A DNA stretch of 6,862 nucleotides from an uncultured Collinsella sp. Its GTDB lineage: Bacteria > Actinomycetota > Coriobacteriia > Coriobacteriales > Coriobacteriaceae. Positions 1 to 5,575 of this stretch are shown here, one piece after another (within the stretch, counting starts at the first letter, position 1; each line of letters opens with the position of its first letter). Position numbers and translations under genes: made by a program. The DNA is taken from NCBI GenBank assembly GCA_902482615.1, contig CABTAA010000086.1, positions 1-6,862 on the forward strand, in the 5' to 3' direction. The notes under the pieces are model-generated. The model did no database searches and was not told where the DNA came from. It saw only the letters and a list, made by a program, of their open reading frames with translations.

Positions 1-265
1 AGTCAATGCGAAAATCGAAGTGCTGAAAGGTATCAGTGGCCATGCAGATATGAACGGACTGATCACATGGGTATCGGCCTTTAAGGAAAAGCCGTCGCGC
101 CGTCGTGTGGTCTTTTGGACGGCGGCTGTGGTCGCGGCGCTCGTCGCGTTTGGCCGCATCGTGATCGGAGCGCACTTTTTGAGTGACGTGAGCTGCGGTT
201 TTGCTCTGGTACTGGCACTTGAGTGCCTTGCCGCGCGCATTGCCTATCCCAGCGGCGTACAATAG
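1..265 (+). CDS. PAP2-family membrane phosphatase, C-terminal part (5' end outside window)
   Basis: An open frame enters from the left edge (first full codon at base 2) and ends at TAG 263-265, giving 87 residues. The sequence GRIVIGAHFLSD matches the third conserved motif of type 2 phosphatidic acid phosphatases (SRxxxxxHxxxD), with glycine in place of the usual serine; the arginine, histidine and aspartate are present. A hydrophobic stretch (FWTAAVVAALVAFG) precedes the motif and another (CGFALVLALECLAA) follows it, as expected for the last two membrane helices. Such enzymes remove phosphate from lipid phosphates or undecaprenyl pyrophosphate at the membrane. The substrate cannot be told from this part, because motifs 1 and 2 lie upstream of the window. 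A GTG at 20 could be read as a start, but the frame stays open to the edge and a complete PAP2 protein is far longer. The next gene lies 45 bases downstream and may be co-transcribed. Confidence 0.82.
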   Translation, partial: VNAKIEVLKGISGHADMNGLITWVSAFKEKPSRRRVVFWTAAVVAALVAFGRIVIGAHFLSDVSCGFALVLALECLAARIAYPSGVQ

Positions 266-310
266 CTCCGTTTGAATCATCTGGCCGATACCCGGTAAGA
301 GAGGATTGCC

Positions 311-1336
311 ATGCTCGCGTTTAACAACGATTATTCCCACGGCGCACACCCGGCGGTGCTGCAGGCGCTCGTCGACACCAATATGGAGCCGCAGCCCGGC
401 TACGGTACCGATGCACATACCGAGCGTGCCAAGCAACTTATTCGCGAGGCCTGCCAGGCGCCTGACGCCGACGTGTTTTTCCTGGTGGGCGGCACGCAGG
501 CTAACGCGACGGTGATCGACATGCTGCTTGCGCCGTACGAGGGCGTCGTTGCTGCCGAGACTGGCCACGTTGCCTGCCACGAGGCGGGCGCCATCGAGTT
601 TGGCGGCCACAAGGTGCTCACCATCCCCGGCTACGAGGGCAAGATGCACGCCGAGGACCTCGAGAACTATATCCAGGTGTTCTACGAAAACGAGAGCTAC
701 GAGCACACGGTGTTCCCGGGCGCCGTGTACGTGAGTCTGTCGACCGAGTACGGCACGCTGTACTCCAAGGCCGAGCTCGCGGCGATTCACGCGGTGTGCC
801 AGAAGCGCGAGATTCCGCTGTTTGTGGACGGTGCTCGTCTGGCCTATGCGCTGGCGGCCGATGAGTGCGACATTACCCTGCCCGAGCTGGCGCAGCTGTG
901 TGACGTGTTCTACATCGGCGGCACCAAGTGCGGTGCGCTCTGCGGCGAGGCTGTGGTGTTCTGCGGCATGCACGCCCCGGCGCATCCCATTCCGCGTATT
1001 AAGCAGCACGGCGCGCTGTTGGCCAAGGGCCGCCTGACGGGCGTGCAGTTTGAGGCGCTCTTTACTGACGGCCTGTATTTTGAGATTGGTCGCCAGGCGA
1101 TTGAGACCGCTCAGGCGCTGCGTCGCGTGCTGCACGAGCGCGGCTACCAGTTCTTCTTGGAGACGCCCACAAACCAGCAGTTCGTGATTCTGCCCAACGA
1201 GGACATGGCCCGCATTCGCGAGCATGCGGCGATCGAGTACTGGGAAAAGTACGACGATACCCACACGGTGGTGCGCTTTTGCACCAGCTGGGCCACGACG
1301 CAGGAGGACATCGACGCGCTGGCGGCTGTCCTGTAA
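311..1336 (+). CDS. Low-specificity L-threonine aldolase / beta-eliminating lyase family (PLP enzyme)
   Basis: This 341-residue protein has the usual length of the fold-type I PLP enzymes in the threonine aldolase family, which cleave L-threonine or L-allo-threonine to glycine and acetaldehyde in the cytoplasm. It begins with the typical FNNDYSHGAHPAVL segment. The phosphate-binding region FLVGGTQANATV is near residues 57-68. H86, in ETGHVACHEAGAIE, is the likely histidine stacking on the cofactor. D173 in FVDGARL should bind the pyridine nitrogen. K206 in GGTKCGALCGE is the expected Schiff-base lysine. All key residues are present, so the enzyme is probably active. A ribosome site (AAGAGAGG, 297-304) lies 6 bases before the ATG. 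A strong terminator follows the stop codon, so the transcription unit ends here. Some members of this clade are annotated only as beta-eliminating lyases or aminotransferases, so the true substrate could be another beta-hydroxy amino acid. Confidence 0.9.
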   Translation: MLAFNNDYSHGAHPAVLQALVDTNMEPQPGYGTDAHTERAKQLIREACQAPDADVFFLVGGTQANATVIDMLLAPYEGVVAAETGHVACHEAGAIEFGGHKVLTIPGYEGKMHAEDLENYIQVFYENESYEHTVFPGAVYVSLSTEYGTLYSKAELAAIHAVCQKREIPLFVDGARLAYALAADECDITLPELAQLCDVFYIGGTKCGALCGEAVVFCGMHAPAHPIPRIKQHGALLAKGRLTGVQFEALFTDGLYFEIGRQAIETAQALRRVLHERGYQFFLETPTNQQFVILPNEDMARIREHAAIEYWEKYDDTHTVVRFCTSWATTQEDIDALAAVL

Positions 1337-1354
1337 GTTGACATGATGACGGGG

Positions 1355-1398
1355 GGCCGCCTTGCGCTTGGGTTTGGCGCAAGGCGGCCTTTGTTTTT
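1355..1398 (+). terminator. Intrinsic terminator after the threonine aldolase gene
   Basis: A perfect 13-bp stem pairs GGCCGCCTTGCGC (1355-1367) with GCGCAAGGCGGCC (1377-1389) around a 9-base loop. It is followed at once by TTTGTTTTT (1390-1398). This is a textbook Rho-independent terminator starting 18 bases after the aldolase stop codon. It also lies directly in front of the ribosome site of the following acetyltransferase gene, so it may limit that gene's expression. Confidence 0.93.
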
Positions 1399-1414
1399 GA
1401 GGGAGAAGGGTTGT

Positions 1415-2005
1415 ATGACCGAGATGTCCGAGCCGACGATTCGTCTTGCGACGCCCGATGATGCGCCGGCGTTGCTTGCCATCTATGAGCCGTATGTGCG
1501 CCAGACGGCGATTACCTGCGAATACGAGGTGCCGAGCGTTGAGGAGTTCGCCGGGCGCATCGAGCGTACACTCAAGCGCTATCCGTATCTGGTGATGGAG
1601 CTGGACGGGCGTCCGGTAGGCTATGCCTATGTGAGTTCGCTCAACAGCCGCGAGGCATACGACTGGTCGGTCGAGACGTCGATCTACCTGGCGCGCGACG
1701 TGCGCCACGGCGGGCTGGGCCGCAAGCTGCACGATGCGCTCAAGCAATGCCTGATCGCGATGGGCATCACCAACATGTGCGCGCTCATTGCCGTGCCGCA
1801 CGATAAGGACGATGAGTACCTGACGCACAACAGCCAGGATTTCCATGCCCATATGGGATATCGCTTGGTGGGCGCCTTCGATCGCTGTGCCCAAAAGTTC
1901 GGTCGCTGGTACGACATGTGTTGGATGGAGTTGGTCCTAGCCGAGCGCGTTCCCAACCAACCCAAACCAATCTGGTTCCCCGACCTCCCCAAACCTACCA
2001 TTTAG
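1415..2005 (+). CDS. GNAT N-acetyltransferase, phosphinothricin/methionine sulfoximine acetyltransferase-like
   Basis: This 196-residue protein is a single GNAT domain, which transfers an acetyl group from acetyl-CoA to an amine. The N-terminal TIRLATPDDAPALLAIYEPYV is the usual opening of the Pat/MnaT (YncA) branch. The acetyl-CoA pyrophosphate loop R97-HGGLG-R103 fits the R/Q-x-x-G-x-G/A rule. The end of the domain, HMGYRLVGAFDRCAQKFGRWYDMCWMEL, follows the pattern of this branch (GF/Y..VG......KFGRW.D..WM). Relatives acetylate phosphinothricin, methionine sulfoximine or methionine; the substrate here is unknown. I chose ATG 1415 because GGGAGAAGGG (1401-1410) is a good ribosome site 4 bases before it. 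The frame also opens at ATG 1343, but that would translate through the terminator hairpin. The last 21 residues are proline-rich (PNQPKP...DLPKPTI) and run into a REP-like repeat, so the tail may have been remodelled by it. The gene is convergent with the GntR gene. Confidence 0.88.
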   Translation: MTEMSEPTIRLATPDDAPALLAIYEPYVRQTAITCEYEVPSVEEFAGRIERTLKRYPYLVMELDGRPVGYAYVSSLNSREAYDWSVETSIYLARDVRHGGLGRKLHDALKQCLIAMGITNMCALIAVPHDKDDEYLTHNSQDFHAHMGYRLVGAFDRCAQKFGRWYDMCWMELVLAERVPNQPKPIWFPDLPKPTI

Positions 2006-2030
2006 GGACAGGTTAATTTTGGCAGGTTAG
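2005..2030. repeat. REP-like repeat copy (GGGACAGGTTA type) between convergent genes
   Basis: GGGACAGGTTA (2005-2015) is identical to bases 4175-4185, and both copies are followed by a T-rich ATTTTG/CTTTG segment. The heptamer CAGGTTA occurs twice here (2009-2015 and 2023-2029). The repeat begins at the last base of the acetyltransferase stop codon and contains the stop codon of the minus-strand GntR gene (2027-2029). Short GGGGACAGGTTAC-type elements are widespread dispersed repeats in bacteria, often linked to REP-associated tyrosine transposases. No transposase is in this window. Confidence 0.5.
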
Positions 2031-2749
2031 CCGATGGGCTCGGTGTATTTGGCGCGGTCGGTGCGTTGGATGCGCTTGGAGACATGGAGCGGTCGGCCGT
2101 CGGTGTCGTAGACGTAGTCGGTGATCAGGATCAGCGCCTGCCCGCGCTCAACGTTGAGCAAAAACGCCTCGTTTTGCGAGGCATAGCACACCTCAAAGGT
2201 TTTATGTCCCTGTGCCGGCGCGCGATGGAATTCCTGGCGCAGCGTGGCGTAGAGCGAACCGTTGATATCGCGATTGATGAGTGCTTCAAAGCTCGGTGGT
2301 AGATAGGTGGTCTCCAGGCACAGCGGCGCATCGTCCAGATAACGCAGGCGGACAAGTTTGACGAGCTTGCTGCCCACGGTGGCGTCAAAGAACTTAGCTA
2401 TGCTGCCGGCCGCCTTGGCAAAGCCCGAGTCCACGGTGCGCGTGGTGGGCTTCATGCCCTGACCCTGGACCTGCGCCGTATAGCTCGAAAACACCAGGTT
2501 GTTCTCGTGGAGCGCGGGCGTGTCGGCCACAAAGGCGCCACGCCCGCGCTCGGTGCGCACCAGGCCCTCATCAACGAGCACCTTAAGGGCGTGGCGCACG
2601 GTGCTGCGCGACAGCCCCGATTCGTCCATGAGTTCCATCTCGGACGGCAGCTTGTCTTCGCGCGCGTAGACGCCGGCGGCGATGCGGTCACGCAGCATGC
2701 CCGCCAAGCGCTCGTATTGGGCCAGTTTCTTTTTAGACGAAGCTTTCAT
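2027..2749 (-). CDS. GntR-family transcriptional regulator, HutC/UTRA subfamily
   Basis: This 240-residue protein combines an N-terminal GntR winged helix-turn-helix with a UTRA effector domain. Residues about 10-74 hold the DNA-binding domain: LPSEMELMDESGLSRSTVRHAL (34-55) is the classic GntR recognition region and GLVRTERGRGAFV (62-74) is the wing. Residues from about 90 to the end match UTRA, the ligand-binding fold of HutC-type regulators, including LRYLDDAPLCLETTYLP and the late DYVYDTDGRPLHVSKR. Such proteins usually repress a neighbouring operon until a phosphorylated sugar or related metabolite binds. The gene is divergent from the SIS/FrlB-like gene across a 205-base spacer with repeated TTGTATGC boxes, so it most likely controls that gene and itself. 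FrlR of the E. coli fructoselysine operon is the same type of protein. The start ATG (2747-2749) has only a weak ribosome site (ACAGG) about 8 bases upstream. Confidence 0.92.
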   Translation of the reverse strand: MKASSKKKLAQYERLAGMLRDRIAAGVYAREDKLPSEMELMDESGLSRSTVRHALKVLVDEGLVRTERGRGAFVADTPALHENNLVFSSYTAQVQGQGMKPTTRTVDSGFAKAAGSIAKFFDATVGSKLVKLVRLRYLDDAPLCLETTYLPPSFEALINRDINGSLYATLRQEFHRAPAQGHKTFEVCYASQNEAFLLNVERGQALILITDYVYDTDGRPLHVSKRIQRTDRAKYTEPIG

Positions 2750-2954
2750 GCGATCAACCTGTATCTAATTTGTATGCGAGTCTAATCAAGCATGTATTCA
2801 ATACAACAACAAAACTGCTGGTAACGAGAAGTCGAAAACCTTACCAGCAGAATTTCTAAGTCAAATATAGCATACAACTAGTCGACATAACCAAAACATG
2901 TATGTAACTTGTATGCCATCGAGAGCATCAAACGAGAAGAAAGGCTGATGCACG
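2750..2954. promoter_or_regulatory. Divergent regulatory region between gntR and the SIS gene
   Basis: This 205-base spacer is clearly more AT-rich than the genes on either side. It holds the octamer TTGTATGC at 2770-2777 and 2909-2916 and its reverse complement GCATACAA at 2870-2877. It also contains a perfect palindrome, TGTATT-C-AATACA (2793-2805), and TGTATG at 2899-2904. These TGTAT/ATACA half-sites resemble the alternating TGTA/TACA operators of HutC-type GntR proteins and are the best candidates for binding by the divergent regulator. I could not place convincing -35/-10 pairs for either direction. The SIS gene has a ribosome site (AAGAAAGG, 2937-2944) 10 bases before its ATG. Confidence 0.6.
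2805..2850 (-). terminator. Hairpin with T-rich tail in the gntR leader (attenuator-like)
   Basis: CTGCTGGTAA (2815-2824) and TTACCAGCAG (2841-2850) form a perfect 10-bp stem with a 16-base loop. Read on the minus strand, the stem is followed by TTTTGTTGTTG (2814 down to 2804), which resembles an intrinsic terminator placed about 55 bases before the gntR start. On the plus strand no T-run follows. It could instead be a protein-binding dyad or chance. Confidence 0.4.
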
Positions 2955-3947
2955 ATGACTACTCAGGAACAGGTTAAGGATGTTGTCTCCCAGGTTTTGG
3001 CTGACAAGGCAGACAAGGGCGGCATCAAGCGCGTCGTGTGGATTGGCGCCGGCGGATCCAACGGCGGCAACTATCCTGCCCAGTACTTTATGGAGCACGA
3101 GGCCACGCAGGTCGTGAGCTCCAGCTACACCAGCAACGAGTTCGTGCACGCCACCCCGGCCTACGTCAACGAGAACACCCTGGCCGTCGTCGTGTCCATG
3201 CGCGGCACCAAGGAGACCATCGTCGCCGCCCAGGTCGCCAAGGACCACGGCGCCAGCACCATCGCAATCTATGTTGACGAGTCCGGCCTCACCGAGGTCT
3301 GCGACTACAAGATCCAGTATGACAGCCTGGCCGTCGACGAGTCCTGCATGGGCCGTACCAACTCCGCCGTCGTGACCATGATTGCCATGGAGCTCACGCA
3401 GCAGACCGAGGGCTATGCCGAGTACGAGACCGCTATGGCCGCGTTCGACTTGGTCGACCCCATCTATCGCAAGGCCGTCGAGTACACTCGTCCGCTTGCT
3501 GCCAAGTGGGCCGAGCAGAACGCCGACAAGCCCTGCATCAACGTGATGGCTCAAGGTCCGCTCTTTGGTGCCGCCTACGTCTTTAGCATCTGCAACGTGC
3601 AGGAGATGCTGCAGATCGACTCCTGCACCATCAACACCTGCGACTTCTTCCACGGCCCCTTCGAGATCCTGGACAAGCGCACCTCGCTGTTCCAGCTCAT
3701 CAGCGTCGGCCGCAGCCGCTGCAACGACGAGCGCGGCATCCGCTTCGTCAACCAGTACGGTGGCGAGCGCGTCTATCAGCTCGACGCCAAGGAGCTCGGC
3801 CTCAACGACATCAAGGACAGCGTGAGCGAGTACTTCAACCACCTGATCTTTGCGCCGATCCTCAACAACGTGTACATGCGCGCGCTCTCTGCCGTCACCC
3901 ACAAGGACTACATGACGCGCCGCTACATGTGGAAGCTGGATTATTAG
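2955..3947 (+). CDS. SIS-domain sugar-phosphate deglycase/isomerase, FrlB/FraB-like
   Basis: This 330-residue protein has two SIS (sugar isomerase) domains and resembles FrlB, the fructoselysine-6-phosphate deglycase, and the isomerase half of GlmS. In the first SIS domain WIGAGGSNGG (residues 29-38) and the VSMRGTKETI segment match the phosphosugar-binding loops. The second half contains MAQGPLFGAAY and CDFFHGPFEILD. E217 (in VQEMLQ) and H233 (in FFHGP) are 16 residues apart, as are the catalytic Glu and His that I recall for FraB (E214/H230) and the matching pair in FrlB. The C-terminal RRYMWKLDY corresponds to RRYYGGLVEY of FrlB. These enzymes split 6-phosphorylated Amadori products into a hexose 6-phosphate and an amino acid or amine. 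The divergent GntR/UTRA gene and the nearby mannose-family PTS fit such a pathway. The substrate is not proven, and another ketosamine or amino-sugar phosphate is possible. The stop codon overlaps a perfect hairpin. Confidence 0.87.
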   Translation: MTTQEQVKDVVSQVLADKADKGGIKRVVWIGAGGSNGGNYPAQYFMEHEATQVVSSSYTSNEFVHATPAYVNENTLAVVVSMRGTKETIVAAQVAKDHGASTIAIYVDESGLTEVCDYKIQYDSLAVDESCMGRTNSAVVTMIAMELTQQTEGYAEYETAMAAFDLVDPIYRKAVEYTRPLAAKWAEQNADKPCINVMAQGPLFGAAYVFSICNVQEMLQIDSCTINTCDFFHGPFEILDKRTSLFQLISVGRSRCNDERGIRFVNQYGGERVYQLDAKELGLNDIKDSVSEYFNHLIFAPILNNVYMRALSAVTHKDYMTRRYMWKLDY

Positions 3948-3974
3948 TTACGGCGTTTTACCAAACGCCGTAAC
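3947..3974 (+). terminator. Perfect 12-bp hairpin overlapping the SIS stop codon
   Basis: GTTACGGCGTTT (3947-3958) pairs exactly with AAACGCCGTAAC (3963-3974) around the loop TACC. The first stem base is the last base of the TAG stop. No T-tract follows, so this is either a weak or Rho-aided terminator or an mRNA 3'-end stabilising structure. It lies directly against the longer palindrome that follows. Confidence 0.55.
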
Positions 3975-4100
3975 GGCTCGACGCTGCAAACCCACCTGAG
4001 CGGCAATCTGCCTTTCAGCTTCAGCGGCATGACCAGAAGGTCAATGCCGCTTCGCTTCAAGGCACCTTGCTCGCTCAGGTGGGTTTTCGCTGGCGTTGCC
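3975..4100. repeat. Extended imperfect palindrome, about 126 nt (MITE-like element or structured RNA)
   Basis: The whole segment can fold into one long hairpin. Paired blocks from outside in are: 3975-3977 with 4098-4100; 3981-3984 with 4093-4096; a perfect 15-bp block AAACCCACCTGAGCG (3988-4002) with 4072-4086; 4003-4006 with 4067-4070; TGCCTT (4009-4014) with 4059-4064; 4017-4019 with 4054-4056; AGCGGCAT (4023-4030) with 4044-4051; and GACC (4031-4034) with 4039-4042. The loop is AGAA. That is about 47 base pairs interrupted by small internal loops and bulges. No convincing gene lies in it on either strand. It may be a small non-autonomous mobile element, a REP/BIME-type repeat, or the structured 3' end of the SIS transcript. 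Confidence 0.65.
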
Positions 4101-4130
4101 AAAGCATCGGCGTCGCCTTGGCCCAGATGC

Positions 4131-4230
4131 GGCACTTGGAGACGTTCGGCACTTGGGGACAGTCCTAGTCATTGGGGACAGGTTACTTTGCACCAAGTTG
4201 GCGCATATGAACCTGACCCCTTTGCACCAA
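4131..4230. repeat. REP-like repeat cluster (GGGGACAGGTT ... AACCTGACCCC)
   Basis: Several short repeats are packed here. GGCACTTGG occurs at 4131-4139 and 4148-4156. TTGGGGACAG occurs at 4153-4162 and, within ATTGGGGACAGGTTA, at 4172-4181. GGGGACAGGTT (4174-4184) faces AACCTGACCCC (4210-4220), an inverted repeat with one mismatch. CTTTGCACCAA is repeated directly at 4186-4196 and 4220-4230. An 11-base core, GGGACAGGTTA, recurs at 2005-2015. This fits degenerate copies of a dispersed REP family of the kind mobilised by REP-associated transposases. No gene is supported in this stretch. Confidence 0.6.
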
Positions 4231-4261
4231 TGGGTTGTAGCGGTAGAGCAGATTTTCCCGC

Positions 4262-4304
4262 TTGCCGATTTGTGTCTTGAAAAATGTATATAACGACTAT
4301 AACG
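4262..4304 (+). promoter_or_regulatory. Putative promoter and operator of the EamA transporter gene
   Basis: TTGCCG (4262-4267) and TGTATA (4285-4290) are 17 bases apart and could be a -35/-10 pair; TATAAC at 4289-4294 is another possible -10. The heptamer TATAACG is repeated at 4289-4295 and 4298-4304. The segment ATAACGACTATAACG (4290-4304) is nearly identical to one in front of the PTS operon, suggesting a shared regulator site. Confidence 0.4.
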
Positions 4305-4344
4305 TAGTGTGAAACATATTGGAAACAATACCGAGGAGGCTGCG

Positions 4345-5427
4345 TTGAAGAAAAGCAATCTGGGCTATGTGCTGGTGCTAATCGCCGCGCTTATGTGGGG
4401 CAGCATCGGAATCTTTGTAAACGGCATCTCGGCCATGGGCGTTTCGTCCCAGAGCATGGCTGCCTTTCGCTTGTTGGTCGGAGCGCTTATCTTGGCGCCG
4501 GTCCTGATGTTTATGGGCTGCCGTCCGGGTGAGGGGTCTACCGTGGCTCAGGGTCCGCTGGCACTGTTCAAGGCAAGCCCTAAAGAGCTTGTTCCCTGTG
4601 CGCTTGTCGGTATCGTCGGTTTGGCCGCCGCCAACACTTGCTATTACGAGTGCATGGGCGAGGTGGGCATGTCCACGGCCTCGGTGCTGCTCTACACCTC
4701 GCCGGTGTTTGGCGTCATGCTCGGTCGCGTGTTTTATCGCGAGGACGTGACCCCCAACAAGCTCGTTGCCATTGTCTTTAACATCGTTGGCTGCGTGCTT
4801 GCAGTGACCAATGGCGACCTTTCCGGTTTCCATTTTTCGGTTTGGGGCGTCACATCGGGCGTGATTGCAGGCCTTTGTGGTGCGTCGCTCGCGGTGTTTA
4901 GCCGGATAGCAACCAAGACGGTCCACCCGCTGGCTGTCACGTTTTGGGGCTTTGTTTTTGGCGGTGCGGTTATGGCGGCTATCGCGGCTCCGTGGCCGGA
5001 TGTCGCCGCGGCAATGTCGCCACAGCTGCTGCTGCTGTTCCTTGGCTTTGGACTCATCCCCACAGCCGTGGCCTACATCTTATATATGCAGGGCCTGTCC
5101 ATGGGGCTCGAGACATCGAAAGTTCCCGTCGTAATGTCTTTCGAGACGGTCGTCACCGTACTGGTGGGCATTGGTGTCTATGCCGAGCCCGCCGGCGCGA
5201 TCAAGGTCCTGGGCATCGTGCTGGTGCTCGCGTCCATCCTGATCATGAACACCGACTTCTCCAAGCTGCGCAACAGTATGTTTGTCGGTCATGTCATTGA
5301 GAGCATGACCTTTAAGCCCAACGCGTGGTGGACCGAAAAATCTCAGGACATGGATTTGTTTAAGGAACGCACCGGCATCGCGTTGGAACCCACCGTGCAG
5401 GAAAGCCCCTGGTACTTCGTGCGATAG
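4345..5427 (+). CDS. EamA/DMT-superfamily transporter
   Basis: This 360-residue membrane protein has two EamA repeats of about five helices each, at roughly residues 7-150 and 165-302. The first helix, YVLVLIAALMWGSIGIFVNG, carries the WGS...F signature. LLYTSPVFGVMLGRVFYRED is the conserved end of repeat one, and the matching segment in repeat two is VPVVMSFETVVTVLVGIGVY. Members of this superfamily move amino acids, sugars, nucleotides or other metabolites, often as exporters; the substrate cannot be predicted here. I chose the TTG at 4345 because GAGGAGG (4333-4339) lies 5 bases upstream. A GTG at 4309 would add 12 residues but has no ribosome site. About 58 residues (303-360) follow the last helix; this polar tail contains WWTEKSQDMDLF and ends in SPWYFVR. 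The tail is longer than most EamA proteins carry and is probably cytoplasmic. It lies between the SIS gene and the PTS operon and may be co-regulated with the latter. Confidence 0.88.
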   Translation: MKKSNLGYVLVLIAALMWGSIGIFVNGISAMGVSSQSMAAFRLLVGALILAPVLMFMGCRPGEGSTVAQGPLALFKASPKELVPCALVGIVGLAAANTCYYECMGEVGMSTASVLLYTSPVFGVMLGRVFYREDVTPNKLVAIVFNIVGCVLAVTNGDLSGFHFSVWGVTSGVIAGLCGASLAVFSRIATKTVHPLAVTFWGFVFGGAVMAAIAAPWPDVAAAMSPQLLLLFLGFGLIPTAVAYILYMQGLSMGLETSKVPVVMSFETVVTVLVGIGVYAEPAGAIKVLGIVLVLASILIMNTDFSKLRNSMFVGHVIESMTFKPNAWWTEKSQDMDLFKERTGIALEPTVQESPWYFVR

Positions 5428-5575
5428 AGGATTGCGCGCAGGGTCTGACCTGGGGTTATCCAGCCGGCGCCGGCCTACCCGGCCCCAACGTTTCAAGTAC
5501 GTTAAACCCGTCAACGGTCGATTTTCACCCGCGAACGGTCTTTATACTAATTAGCAATATAGGCAACGTATAAGA
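5428..5575. other. Intergenic region between transporter and PTS operon
   Basis: No gene is seen here. A GC-rich stretch after the transporter stop contains the palindrome GCCGGCGCCGGC (5463-5474), and GGGG (5452-5455) can pair with CCCC (5483-5486). No T-run follows, so it is at best a non-canonical terminator. Further on, AACGGTC is repeated directly at 5513-5519 and 5534-5540, exactly 21 bases (two helical turns) apart. TATACT (5543-5548) could be a -10 element but lacks a good -35. Confidence 0.4.

Noticed and set aside
1343..1414. Upstream ATG start for the acetyltransferase (adds 24 residues)
   Set aside because: It would translate through the terminator stem, has no ribosome site, and the added residues do not match the family. 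ATG 1415 has a good site.
2948..2977. Nine-codon frame MHDDYSGTG overlapping the SIS gene start
   Set aside because: The ATG is only 3 bases after the ribosome site and the frame is very short. It is more likely chance than a leader peptide.
2928..3902. A 324-codon open frame on the minus strand, opposite the SIS gene
   Set aside because: The translation is a low-complexity run of Val, Leu, Asp, Gly and Ala typical of antisense frames of GC-rich genes. The plus strand encodes a clear SIS protein with conserved motifs.
3975..4230. CRISPR array or tRNA/rRNA gene in the repeat-rich interval
   Set aside because: The repeats are not regularly spaced with unique spacers of constant length, and no cloverleaf or rRNA segment is visible.
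4309..4344. GTG 4309 as the start of the EamA transporter
   Set aside because: No ribosome site precedes it, and it would place the strong GAGGAGG site inside the gene; TTG 4345 fits better.
3944..4358. Several short open frames on both strands of the 3948-4344 interval
   Set aside because: They lie over palindromes and repeats, have arginine/proline/serine-rich translations without recognisable domains, and lack good ribosome sites.
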